Origin: Lasiodiplodia sp. COLG20
Lineage: Eukaryota > Ascomycota > Dothideomycetes > Botryosphaeriales > Botryosphaeriaceae
Assembly (NCBI GenBank): GCA_009801085.1
Contig: VNWV01000003.1
Location: 868,001 to 932,000 of the forward strand
Direction of reading: 5' to 3'
DNA: 64,000 nt
In this document: one piece after another, positions 11,212 through 20,887 of the stretch
How positions within the stretch are numbered: position 1 is the stretch's first letter
Layout of the letters: each line of letters opens with the position of its first letter
The notes under the pieces: generated by a model
What the model saw: only the letters and a program-made list of their open reading frames with translations
Databases searched by the model: none
Told to the model about the DNA's origin: nothing
Position numbers and translations under genes: made by a program

Positions 11212-11910
11212 TTTATTTTATGGTTTGGGTGCTCGAATTGGTTGGGATCGGGAAGGTTTTCGTGGAAGATATGAGGGCCGACGTGAGCGTATTGGGTGGT
11301 GGAGGGATGGCGCGGAAAAAGGTAGCTCAAGGCGGTGTCGTGGTGGTGGGGAGGAGCTCGAGGCTTGGTGAAGATCAGAAATGCGCTTTGCTTGCGCGCC
11401 GCGCTGGTGACGCTCCGGGGCCGACGCCGACACGCCGACTGACGCGCGACGCGTCTCCCCGCTCACCCTGAACAACCCCGCCAGCAATGGTCACACACGA
11501 AATCTCTCTCTACGGCGCGCCTTGAGAAGAGTTGTGGTTCTGTATTCTCTCGCGTTTCTGCCACAGTACTGACCAAATATATGCACTCACCACTCTACTG
11601 CAATCCAGCCTCATCCTGTCTACACGCGAACAACGTCATAGCTATCCGACGGAATAATCACCCGCGCGAAGCCTGAACAATCTTTTACGCGTTGTCACAA
11701 TGTAGTTATAATGCTCACTGACACCTGACGCAACAGCTATGGCTGACCCAACCCTCTATTTTCACGTTCGTCATTGGCCGCGTTGTGCCTTCCCTTTTCC
11801 CACGGCCTGATGCTGCCTTCTCTAGAATGCTGGACCCCAAACTCTCTCCATCTTCTTCTCCGTTGCATCATCATCGCAGTCACATCATTATTTGATTCAC
11901 GAGGCCAGAC
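11212..11910. promoter_or_regulatory. Divergent intergenic region between DPB4 and the arrestin-like gene
   Basis: About 700 bases separate two divergent start codons, so both promoters lie here. CT-rich blocks precede the plus-strand ATG at 11911. No clear TATA box or repeat was seen. Confidence 0.4.
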
Positions 11911-13416
11911 ATGGCCACACCCAACCCAGCAGCGTCTCCGCTTCCTATGAGCACTCCTCCCGGCCACGGCCACGACCACGCCCCTCTCAGCATCACGTTC
12001 ATAAACCCTCAGCTCACGTACAAGCCCGGTGACACGATCAAAGGATATGTGGCAGCAGCTTTATCCAGAGGAGAGTTGATCGAAGCAATTGAGGTCTCCC
12101 TCATCGGTACCGCAGAGACCGAACTTTCTCCTCAGAAGCGCCCTAAGCATGGATCGCCAAATCGCACTTCCATCCGCACTCACAATCGACTAATCGACAT
12201 GAAGAAGTCGATTCCTCTAATGCCGACGAATATCTCGCACGGAATTTGGCCTTTCGAGTTCACTGTACCAGAGCTCACCGACAGTGTTGGAAGATTTGGT
12301 TCATCCCTGACTTCTCGGAAGTTTGCCATTCAGCGCCATCTTGTTCCGCCCACCTTTTTCCACAAAGATGCGCACGGCAACATGGCCCGGGTTGAATACG
12401 GAATCCTTGCGCATATGTCCCGTTCTAGCCGGAACCTGGAACCGTACGAACAGTGGGAAACGCTAAGGATCGATATCCGGAAGCCGCAGCAGGACAATCC
12501 ACCTGCGAATCGCCATGACTTGAAGCCCGTGGTTACACGCATTCATCGCCCAGTTCACGCACAGACTCCTTGCGATCGGCTCAAGGACTTTCTGTTTTGT
12601 AGGACGAACTGCTCACATCTCCGTCTTTCACCGACAATTTTCATACCGGACGACATCATTCCAGGTCGGCCGCTACCTTTCACCATCCTCTTAACTCCGA
12701 AGCCGAAAGGTTCCACCGACCCCAGTAACCCCCAAATCGAGCTCATCAATCTCAGTGTAGTTCTGAGGGAAGAGACTTCGATTCTTGGATCGAACGACAG
12801 GTTCCATCGCATTCGTGCGTGGTTTGGTCACTCCATTACCCTTGCAGAAAAGCAGATCACGCTCGAAGAACAGCGGATTGAAACATCAGCTCCTACCATC
12901 CTCGAGAAGGAAGGAACGCAGTCCCTCCTCAAAAGACTCTTCACTGTGGAAGACGGCATCCAGCCGAACGTCAAAACTTTCAACATCTCCAAGTGCCACC
13001 GCATTGCCATCAAAGCCGACTTGGTTGCCGAAAAAGAAAAGTTCAGCTTGGACTTGTCGCTTCCCGTGACTGTTCTGCAAGGACGCCAGATGGACATTCA
13101 CTCAGATGCAGTCCATACTCACATTTCCACCACGGCAACTACTCCTGGCGGGGACCATTTTGCCGCGACGTGTCCGATCTGCCGGCACCGGGCTGCCGCT
13201 AGGGTTGCTCGTCAACTACTCGATCCGGTGCGGATACCCAATGTGTACGAGTATTCCAGAGAGAGCACCATGACGAACTCGATTGCTCCGTCAAGGGGAC
13301 CCTACAGCAGACCTACGACCATGTTTGGACTGCATCGTCATCTGGAGGTTCCAGAGGAGCTGTGGGCTATCCGTGATGAGGCGGAGAACAGGAGGAGATC
13401 TGCACAGTCCTTGTAA
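11911..13416 (+). CDS. Arrestin-like N-terminal domain protein
   Basis: This is a single-exon gene of 501 residues. After a short Pro/His-rich leader (PPGHGHDHAP), the sequence follows the alpha-arrestin beta-sandwich: LSITFINPQLTYKPGDTIKG at about 25-45, IEAIEVSLIGTAET at about 57-70, then HGIWPFEFTVPE and RKFAIQRHLVPPTF. A second, more divergent sandwich begins near PTIFIPDDIIPGRPLPFTI (about residue 245). Fungal alpha-arrestins usually act as ubiquitin-ligase adaptors for plasma-membrane transporters, or in pH sensing. I see no PPxY motif, so a direct Rsp5/HulA link is not supported. A CPICRHRAAARVARQ segment near residue 420 has a lone Cys pair. Its specific cargo is unknown. Confidence 0.8.
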   Translation: MATPNPAASPLPMSTPPGHGHDHAPLSITFINPQLTYKPGDTIKGYVAAALSRGELIEAIEVSLIGTAETELSPQKRPKHGSPNRTSIRTHNRLIDMKKSIPLMPTNISHGIWPFEFTVPELTDSVGRFGSSLTSRKFAIQRHLVPPTFFHKDAHGNMARVEYGILAHMSRSSRNLEPYEQWETLRIDIRKPQQDNPPANRHDLKPVVTRIHRPVHAQTPCDRLKDFLFCRTNCSHLRLSPTIFIPDDIIPGRPLPFTILLTPKPKGSTDPSNPQIELINLSVVLREETSILGSNDRFHRIRAWFGHSITLAEKQITLEEQRIETSAPTILEKEGTQSLLKRLFTVEDGIQPNVKTFNISKCHRIAIKADLVAEKEKFSLDLSLPVTVLQGRQMDIHSDAVHTHISTTATTPGGDHFAATCPICRHRAAARVARQLLDPVRIPNVYEYSRESTMTNSIAPSRGPYSRPTTMFGLHRHLEVPEELWAIRDEAENRRRSAQSL

Positions 13417-13918
13417 TTAGTTGGTGCACTTCCCTGACCCAAATACCTATGAACTTTCTTGTCTGTAGATTCAGTGGGTTATTATTCATGCGTTGATGAC
13501 GCGTGGGCCGTAACAGATAGACACCTGCTATGTTTCGTGTCTGCCTGGGTGTACAGTTCTAAGACATGGTTTTCTTTACTCACAGGACACGCAAGCTGCA
13601 CGTGTATTTATGGAAACGCCTCTCCGATGCCCAATTCAGCACGATAAATACGTTGTAATCACGCTTTTTCGGTTTCTTTTGCGGTCTATGGGCACACGCA
13701 CTGCGGTGACGAAACAGCAAAGTGACCAGCACAGCTGGAAAATTCGGTCCTTGAAAGAAATTAATGACATCGTCAGTCACAGCTCGATTGCCAGCATCCA
13801 TAGGAAGGGTCTGCGGACTACTGTCAACCTCGTTCGGCTGCTTTTCCGGCAACCGGCCACGGGACACCTGATCGGCGATGAACACATGCCAATTTGCACA
13901 TACCTCCAAAACGACGGG

Positions 13919-13927
13919 TATAAAAAG
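13919..13927 (+). promoter_or_regulatory. TATA box (TATAAAAAG) with no conventional gene downstream
   Basis: A strong TATAAAAAG at 13919 is followed by a pyrimidine/CAA-rich stretch (CAACTTCATAACAACACAAGC) typical of a fungal 5' leader. The first ATG beyond a plausible start site is at 14079. Confidence 0.4.
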
Positions 13928-14078
13928 ATGTGAGCCTGTAGGCTTGAAATCACTTCCACAACGCCAACTTCATAACAACACAAGCAAACCCGCGAATATC
14001 TACAAAACGATTTCCTGCTCTTAGATCTTCCCGCCTCCACTCCCGCCCCCTCCTCCACCGCCACCAATCCCTCAGGAT

Positions 14079-14168
14079 ATGCCGGCCTGGCTGCTGCAAT
14101 ACGGGTGGCCGCCGCACCCTAACTATCCCCCTAATATGTGGGGGTACCCACCACTGGAGTCGAACTAG
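14079..14168 (+). CDS. Candidate 29-residue Pro/Trp/Tyr-rich micropeptide
   Basis: An ATG at 14079 opens 29 codons ending TAG at 14166-14168, encoding MPAWLLQYGWPPHP followed by NYPPNMWGYPPLESN. The same frame is open back to 14025 and reads as a proline run (IFPPPLPPPPPPPIPQD). It begins right after a TTAG that could be a splice acceptor, so this may be the last exon of a slightly longer proline-rich protein. The composition (8 Pro, 3 Trp, 3 Tyr in 29) is unlike random sequence. The region lies about 150 bases after a TATA box. There is no signal peptide or known motif. It could still be chance. Confidence 0.25.
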   Translation: MPAWLLQYGWPPHPNYPPNMWGYPPLESN

Positions 14169-14889
14169 AAATGTGGAGATGTGGGAGGGCGTATAGCTCG
14201 GCCTTTTCCAGCTTTGGGTAAGATGTAAGTTTCACTTATGAGACTGTGGCAGACCTCAAAATGTAAAGTAGCCTGCGCCTATATTCACCATGTACTCTAA
14301 AATTGATTTTCTGGTTCACCATATCTTCACTGATGGTTGCGTTTTGCGGTGGTCTAAAAGTGAAAAGTGATCGTGGAACAGAATCTTTTTGTGAGGGTCA
14401 GCTCTTGCCAGGTATGATAAGAGCATGTTTCAGAAAGGCACGCGACATAGTGATTACTCTATCAAGAAATGAGAAAGCCGAGGCCTGCCCACGTGGACAT
14501 GGTCGGCTCCGTGCGATTGGGTAAAATGGTGCGATGCGAAGACGATTGGTTGGGACGACCAAGCCTTGGCAGGGTCCAGCTGACAGTCGGAGTCAAAGAT
14601 GACAGCTCGGTGACCGACCATTTCTTCTTCCCTCGAACACTTTTTTTGGTCCCGGAATTTGATAGTGGCGATCCGGCAGTCGAGTTCGAAGAAACCAAAC
14701 GGACTCAAAACTAGCACCTTGGTGGCACTCAGCCAATCGCATTCGGCAATCGTGCCGAGGCCCAAGCCCCTTCGCCGGACCTCCCGACCTCAACGACTGC
14801 ACCGCAACGAGGCCGCTTACTCCGAACCCCCGCCCACCGCCTTTTAGACTTCTTTTTTAAACCCCTGCCACGCTCACTACTACGCCCGT

Positions 14890-16019
14890 ATGCCGATCCG
14901 GAATCTTTCGTCAGCTTCCAGTGCGACTCGCGCATTCCGGTCCGCCCGCCCTCGGACCGCGCTTACTCGGCCCGCCCCAATACAAAACCTCGCCCGCGCG
15001 CCTATCAATTACTCGCAGCCGCACATCCTCCACACCCTCCAGCACGTCAGGTCGCAGACCACCGTCGCCGGTACGTCAGATCCTTACCCCCCAAAAAAAA
15101 ATTATACCCTCAGCGCTCCAATTCTCCATAACTCACCACTAACCCACAACCTCACCCACAGAACCAACACCAACACCACAACCAAACGACCAAACCCCAC
15201 CACCGCGCGCCCCCCGCTCCCGCCCCATCCGCATCCTCCGCGCCGTCCTCCTCGCCGCCTTCTCCTTCACCCTCGGCGCCACCATGTCCGCCGCGCCCGC
15301 CCTCAGCGTCGCCGACGACCTGCTCTCGCCGCCCTCAGACGCCGAGACTCTGCAGCTCTGGCAACCCGCGCCGGGCACGCGCGCCGCCGAGATCGAAGCG
15401 CAGCTACAGGCGCACCCGGGCGTCGCGGCCCTGCGCGCTGACCCGGCCCTCGTCGAGTCGCGCCCGCACATGCGCATCCCCAACGCGCTGCGCCACAACA
15501 ACCTGACGGCCGGCACGCTGCTGGGCGACGAGGAGCTGGTCGTGCCCGCGCTGGCGTTCAGCGCGCCCGACGGCAGCAGGATGATCAGCGTGCACTACGT
15601 GGGGCCCGCGCTGTGCGGGCACCCGGGCGTCGTGCACGGCGGCCTGCTGGCGACGTTGGTGGATGAGGGGTTGGCAAGGTGCTGCTTCCCGGCGCTGCCG
15701 AACAAGATCGGCATGACGGCCAGCTTGACGATCAACTACAAGGCGCCGTGCAAGGCGGGCCAGTTTATCGTGCTAAGGGCGGAGACGACGAAGGTCGAGG
15801 GCCGCAAGGCGTGGGTGAAGGGAAGGTTGGAGACGTTGGTGGATGAGGAGGCGGGCGAGAAGCCGTTGGTGCTGGATGAGGCCGAGGCGCTGTTTATTGA
15901 GCCGAGGCAGGCGGCGGTAAGTTTATATGCTTCCTCTGAATCCTTTTTGGAGGTGTGCTGGTGCTGACTTTATTTCTTCTCTACAGTCCATGGCCAAGCT
16001 CTACAACCCCAACCCTTAG
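14890..16019 (+). CDS. Membrane-anchored hotdog-fold thioesterase family protein (probably mitochondrial)
   Basis: This is a PaaI/4HBT-type hotdog protein. Exons are 14890-15070, 15162-15916 and 15987-16019, giving 322 residues. The N-terminus is rich in Arg, Ser and Ala with almost no acidic residues (MPIRNLSSASSATRAFRSAR), as in mitochondrial targeting sequences. A hydrophobic segment follows near residue 85-105 (RILRAVLLAAFSFTLGA) and may anchor it in the inner membrane. The catalytic-type motif GHPGVVHGGLLATLVDE is near residue 205, then TASLTINYKAPCKAGQF. The last exon adds only SMAKLYNPNP. The likely reaction is hydrolysis of an acyl-CoA; the chain length is not readable. Fmp10-like fungal proteins have this layout. 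Confidence 0.82.
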
Positions 16020-16568
16020 ACGATCCGGAAAACGAGATCCCCCCGAGATTTTTTCTCTTTTCGATTCTTGCTCATAGATTTGGAGACATACATCCCGTTT
16101 GTCAGGGTTTACGATCTGCTAAGATGCATTGGGTTACGGAGTAGTTGTTGGCTGAGGGTAAACGAGACGGTTTCTTTAGACTCTCGCCTAAGGGCGATAG
16201 AAAAGTCTTGCGTTACCAAGGAGTAAATGGCGAGATGATTCATAGAGTTGAGAGATAGAGCGTTGAGGTGGGAGATTTTCATTGTCCAAAAAATCAATCA
16301 GTTTTCGTCTCAGTCATAGTTACGCGCGATTGACCTAACACTACACTTTTCCATGTGGTACAGGCGGACGTGAGTTGCCGGAGTTGCTTCAGGATAACTA
16401 GCTAACGTATGGGCTGATTGAGGGTCAATGACAGAAGGGAGACAATTGACATGTAGTTAGTGCAATTGTCTATCAGAAGGATTGACCCCCTGACTGATCA
16501 ATATCTGTTCACCGATCAACGAATTCTCTGACAACTTCTACCATGACAGATATAAGCCACAGCTAATC
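16020..16568. other. Convergent intergenic region
   Basis: AT-richer DNA between the hotdog gene and the NmrA-like gene, probably two 3' regions. No gene was seen. Confidence 0.4.
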
Positions 16569-17495
16569 CTAGCATTTGCTCCCCTGCTTTCCTGCGACAT
16601 AAGTTCTGAGAAACTCATCCAGATTCTCCTGCTCCAGGCCCAGTTTCTCATTCCACAAGCCCTTGGTAAAGGAGTAGCGTGCCAATCCTCCTTTACCATA
16701 GATAGCTCCCGCTATCATGTCCAGCACGCCGAACGGCTGTCCTTCCTTCACCTTTGCAGCTCCACCCTGCCACAGCTCTTCAACAGTGCCCTGCGACACG
16801 CTGAACTTCTCGCCCGTCGCCCCTTCCAGCGCCCTCAGAACCTCATTCTGCGTAACCGTGAAGCTATTCACGTACACATATTGATTCCTGGTCACCTCGT
16901 GCTTCCTCAGGCTCTTGGCAATCGCCCTGCCCACCTGATCCAGATTTGTCGCCTCGTACGGCACGTCCCCGCCATCGTAGATCGTCGCCGTGCGCGCGGC
17001 CACGTCCCAGCCTCCGAACCCGGGGATGTTCAGGCCCCAGTCGAACATGGACCCGCTGACGACGGCTACCCAGGAGATGCGGTCCTGCTGCGACTTGAGG
17101 TAGTCGACCGTCGCGATCTTGTCCGCGAGGAACGGGACGTAGTCCGCGGCGGAGCGCGAGGCCGTGTCGATGCCGTATTCAGAGGGGACGAAGATCTTGA
17201 CGCCGGCGGCGATGGCGGCGTCGACGAGGGACTGTTGGAGGGAGAGGGCGCCGGCGGGGGTGATGCTGGAGATGGTGCTGATGACGGCGTCTTGGTTGGC
17301 GAAGGCGCGGGCGAGAGAGGTGGGGGTGAAGTCGGTCTTGAGGTGTTGCACGCCGGGGGGCAGGGTGGCGGTCGACTCAGAGCGGGTGAGGCCGGTGACG
17401 TGGAAGTTTTCGTTCAGCAGGGCTTTGACGGTTGATTTGCCTACGTTGCCGGTTGGGCCGATGACCAGGACGTTTTTGATGGGGGAGGAAGTCAT
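16569..17495 (-). CDS. NmrA-like / isoflavone reductase-like NAD(P)-binding protein
   Basis: This intronless gene encodes 308 residues with an atypical-SDR Rossmann fold. The N-terminal dinucleotide motif is VLVIGPTGNVGKSTVKAL (GxxGxxG, residues about 9-26). VKIFVPSEYGIDT near residue 100 is the characteristic NmrA/PCBER segment, followed by VVSGSMFDWGLN. Members are either NAD(P)-dependent reductases of phenolics and specialised metabolites, or redox-sensing regulators that bind the cofactor without catalysis. The conserved Lys of the reductase group may be the one in FLADKIATVDYL, which favours an enzyme. It lies at the left end of a group with a bZIP gene, an MBL hydrolase and an acyl-CoA thioesterase. 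Its upstream region carries two TGATTAGT octamers. Confidence 0.85.
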   Translation of the reverse strand: MTSSPIKNVLVIGPTGNVGKSTVKALLNENFHVTGLTRSESTATLPPGVQHLKTDFTPTSLARAFANQDAVISTISSITPAGALSLQQSLVDAAIAAGVKIFVPSEYGIDTASRSAADYVPFLADKIATVDYLKSQQDRISWVAVVSGSMFDWGLNIPGFGGWDVAARTATIYDGGDVPYEATNLDQVGRAIAKSLRKHEVTRNQYVYVNSFTVTQNEVLRALEGATGEKFSVSQGTVEELWQGGAAKVKEGQPFGVLDMIAGAIYGKGGLARYSFTKGLWNEKLGLEQENLDEFLRTYVAGKQGSKC

Positions 17496-17710
17496 GGTGG
17501 GTCTGGAAGAGAGGAGGGAAGGTGTGTTGCTTGTTTTCGTGGTGTTATAGGTGTTAAGAAATGAGGTGTGTCCATCGTGATACTTATATACTGAGAGGTT
17601 GTGGTAGACAACTGTTGTCTTTGGAAAGGCTATGAACTGTGTCAGTTGTCTTACGATGATTCATAATAATGATTAGTAGAAAAAGGTTCACACAACAGAT
17701 GCAGGAAGCC

Positions 17711-17870
17711 CATTTTGCTTGAAGCATCGGCTGTACTTTGTTTAGTTGATCTACTTATCCGAAATCCCAGAAGTTTTGATTAGTTTTCCAGGGGTCCATT
17801 GTTTCCTCAGACACTTTCTCACCCAGGGCCGAATATTGATTATTGATCATTATGACGACTACCTGAATTT
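17711..17870 (+). repeat. Degenerate repeat, copy 1
   Basis: This stretch resembles 23990-24145. The shared blocks are TTGCTTGAA..TCGGCTGTA near the left end and a block around CCAG..C.GAAT.TTGAT.AT...TTATGAC near the right. Both copies lie in the same orientation, upstream of minus-strand genes. The identity is only approximate and was judged by eye. Confidence 0.4.
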
Positions 17871-17935
17871 GATGTAACTCTACCCATGTTGACGTGATAG
17901 GGATCTGCTGCAACAATGTTACTAACTGCTGACAT

Positions 17936-18136
17936 CAGGGCTCTTAGCAAGCGCAAGCGGCTTGATAAGCGTCAAGCAAGCGGCGTATAAGCAGGTCATT
18001 TCAGCCCGTTTGATTAAAATTACCAGATTAAGCGCAAGTGGGCCTACTTGATTGGTAGTAATTTATACCCCCTGATGCTTGCAAGCACTCCTCGACGGCC
18101 GCTTAAGCTTGTCAAGCGCGCTTATTAAGAGCCCTG
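17936..18136. mobile_element. hAT-like MITE, 201 bases, with 8-base target duplication
   Basis: The element starts CAGGGCTCTTA and ends TAAGAGCCCTG, a perfect 11-base terminal inverted repeat. The imperfect inverted match continues through AAGCGC. It is flanked by identical octamers GCTGACAT at 17928-17935 and 18137-18144. Eight-base duplications with CAGGG-type termini are the mark of hAT transposons. It is too short to encode a transposase. Subterminal AAGCG/AAGCAAGCGG motifs recur several times near both ends, as in hAT transposase-binding regions. It lies between the NmrA-like and bZIP genes. Confidence 0.85.
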
Positions 18137-18449
18137 GCTGACATATAGATTCAGTATGCCTCACTAAATCATCACTGTTCCGGGTAAGGAAGTATAGGCA
18201 GGCTGCGGATACTAGGTTACAAAAGATGCAGAGGTATTAGAATCTATCGAGTCTAGACGTTGGTTCGAAAGAGCCTTAAAGCACTTGCTACAGAGCCTTA
18301 TTTAAAGTTTGGACACCTTTCAAAGTATAAATCTACAGTGGTGTATTACAGCTGAAGGCTGGCGTGAAGAATAACAGCATCCTCGAACCCAGAGTAATTA
18401 TGCCCAATTTTTTCATTCTTTTTTTAGAAAAAAGGTAAAACGACATATG

Positions 18450-18524
18450 GGTAGTTGAAGCAATCGTTCGGACGAGAATGTCGAGTGAAACATTCTTCGC
18501 GTCCGAACGATGGTTTCAACTACC
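18450..18524. repeat. 75-base near-perfect inverted repeat (hairpin)
   Basis: The left arm GGTAGTTGAAGCAATCGTTC, continuing GGACGAGAATGT, pairs with a right arm ending CGTTCAACTACC-like sequence across a loop of about seven bases. The arms differ by two mismatches and a small bulge. It lies about 410 bases upstream of the bZIP start. It could be a foldback remnant, a small-RNA precursor or a regulatory palindrome. Confidence 0.7.
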
Positions 18525-18937
18525 AATGACATGGGTGAAAGAAAGAAAAACAAATCAACGCTAGCCTTCGGATGCAGTAACCCCTCTGTACGTTTAAAGC
18601 GTCACGCCATGACTGTGGCGTGTGCATTGTGATTAGTTTCATGATTAGTTTCTTACTAGGACCGAGATGACGCAAAGCCGAAGGCCGCCCTTACCACACC
18701 ACGTATCTCATCAGTTCCACCAGCTTCTCCTCCCACCTTTCGCAACCGGATTAGTTTCACCTGTCACTCTAACAAGTAACGCACGGAATATCACTTTCTT
18801 CCTCGGAACCCGATATCGATCGTAGTGTGCTCAATCTGGACAGTTCGGGGATATCGATCGCGTCGCTCTGATCTCCGAACAGCGATATTCTCTTCTCCAG
18901 CCAAGCCACGTGCCCTCTTAGTACTGTCGGTACAGAG

Positions 18938-20792
18938 ATGAGTCCAGCTCCGAGCTCTGGACAGGCGGAAGATAGAAATGGCGGTATTGTGAAACGAAAA
19001 CGTGGGAGGCCCTTAATAAGCATGCAAGGCGTGGCCCCTGAGGATGTAAGTACGAACCCTACTCCCGGAAAGTGTGTTACCTGATCTATGTTTTACTTGC
19101 TTGGCTGTCTTTCCGATTACCATACCTTGGTGTTAACGTTTCGGGCCCGATTTGTTTTGTAACGACTGTGAAGCATTGACAACAGTACAGCGCCGCCGTA
19201 CGCAGGTGCGTCTTGCACAACGCGAGCACCGCAAAAGAGAGAAGAACACAATTGCCACGCTCGAAATACGTGTGAAGCAGCTACGGTCTCTGGCAGCGGA
19301 TATGAATTGCACCTTCTTTCGGTTCAAAGAAGACGCCATCTCATCCCAGTCGTTCGCTCCTCGGCCCGAACTAGAACAGGCACTTGAAATAACGGCGTCT
19401 ACGATCACTAACCTGTATCAATCCACCGCAACTGCTCCCAATCCGGAAGGCGAGCGAGGGGATGCCGGTATACCATCGCCCCCAAACCCGCCTGACACTG
19501 AACAGGCCGAAGTCACCACCACGCCAGCCAACGACCAGGAGACGATCCAGCCCACCACTCCACCCCATCCGCCCAACGAGCTACCCTTCGGCTACACACT
19601 GACATTCGACGACGACGATGACACCTCCTCGCACGAAGAAGAAGGCAGCTCCATCCTCTCCACCTACGCCACACCCTCACCGCTCGCCACCTCGACCATC
19701 CAACCCCCCTACACCTACTCCTTCCACGAGCCCACCTTCGCCGCCCGCCTCGAGCGCACCGCCCTCGAACGCGCCGCCCACGTCCTCTCGACCGCCCCCA
19801 TACGACCGGCCGAGTACCAGCGCCTCTTCCGCATCTGCCGCCACTTCACCACCCACGCATCCCTGCTCTCCCTCATCACCACCGCCCTGCACTCCCCCGC
19901 CATCCGCCCCTTCAGCGCACTGACGCTGCACCTCGGCGGCGCGGGCCTGCACTACTTCCACGACTCCTCCTCTTCTTCTTCTGCTGTTTCCTCCTCATCC
20001 TCCTCGTCATCGTCGTCGCCCTCCTCCACCTCCGCCGCCACCGAGGACAGGGGGGTAGTACCACTCATCCCCCGCACCGCTGCCGACAACGTCATTGCCG
20101 CTCGGACGGCGCTGCGTGGCCTGGGCTTGCGCGCTACGCCCGCCCTGGAGGCGGATGTCGCGCTTTACGCGGGCGTGTGGCTGGACAGCCGCGATGTCGA
20201 GCACTACCTAGCCGGCGCGCTGGGCGTGCGTGTCGTCGGGCCACGGGACCCGGTGGTGGAGGTGGATAGGGGGGTAATGGAGCGGGCGATTGGAGGAGGA
20301 GGAGGAGGTGTTCCGGGATCGAGGGGGCGGCAGGTGGGGAAGGAGGGGGAGCAGCAGCAGCAGGAGGAGCCGCAGCAAGAGGAGGATATGACGACGACGA
20401 TGCAGGGTCTGCTCGATGGCGATTGTGAGATTGCTGTGCATAGTTTTAGGGGGGCTGTGGAGGGGGTTGGAGAGGGCGTTTCTGTTCAGCTCGCAGATGA
20501 GATGGGCGATGAGGAGTGGGATCGCTTTTGCGATGCGTCCACGCCGTGGATGGTGGTGGACGACGGCGGCGCGGCGGAGGAGCTGGACCCGACCTTGGGA
20601 GGTGGAGGCCGGGTTGCGGTTGATTTGGACAAGTTCATCAAAGGTATGTTGGCTTGGCCTCCCCCATGTGTTTTGCTCGTTCTGACTGTGCTTTCAGTGC
20701 TTATTAGGCGGGCCGGATGTGTTGGAAGTGGCCCTGGATTCCGCCTCGAAGATGTACACTCAGCACTTCGCAGTGCAGTCATTAGCCTGTAG
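18938..20792 (+). CDS. bZIP transcription factor (fungal Yap/meaB-like arrangement)
   Basis: This is a sequence-specific nuclear regulator. Exons are 18938-19045, 19191-20643 and 20698-20792, giving 551 residues. The first intron splits the basic region: exon 1 ends KRKRGRPLISMQGVAPED and exon 2 continues RRRTQVRLAQREHRKREKNT, then IATLEIRVKQLRSLAADM, the leucine-zipper start. The 54-base last intron is in frame, and removing it gives the family-like end GPGFRLEDVHSALRSAV. The middle is Pro/Ser/Asp-rich with long Ser and Gln/Glu runs (activation-domain-like). A conserved block TFAARLERTALERAAHVLS, with YQRLFRICRHF, is usual in this family. It sits between the NmrA-like and MBL genes and is the obvious candidate local regulator. 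Confidence 0.88.
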
Positions 20793-20887
20793 CCCTCAGA
20801 CGGGCTTGCAGTTTACACGGCTTCGGCGGGGATGGAAAGCTTTATGATCATCGCAGCACACGAAATAGTATTCCAATCGCACAGAAG

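Larger units (their letters stand above)
13417..14889. other. Intergenic region with a candidate micropeptide gene
   Basis: About 1.5 kb without a conventional gene. It contains the TATA box and short proline-rich frame described next. The remaining open frames look random. Confidence 0.4.
17496..18937. promoter_or_regulatory. Divergent intergenic region between NmrA-like and bZIP genes
   Basis: About 1.4 kb between two divergent starts. It contains a degenerate repeat copy (17711-17870), a hAT-like MITE (17936-18136), a hairpin (18450-18524) and TGATTAGT octamers at 17670, 17777, 18630 and 18642. GGATTAGTTT lies at 18748. Confidence 0.5.

Noticed and set aside
18240..18300. Possible tRNA B-box (GGTTCGAAAG) near 18260
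   Set aside because: No matching A-box or cloverleaf could be drawn around it.
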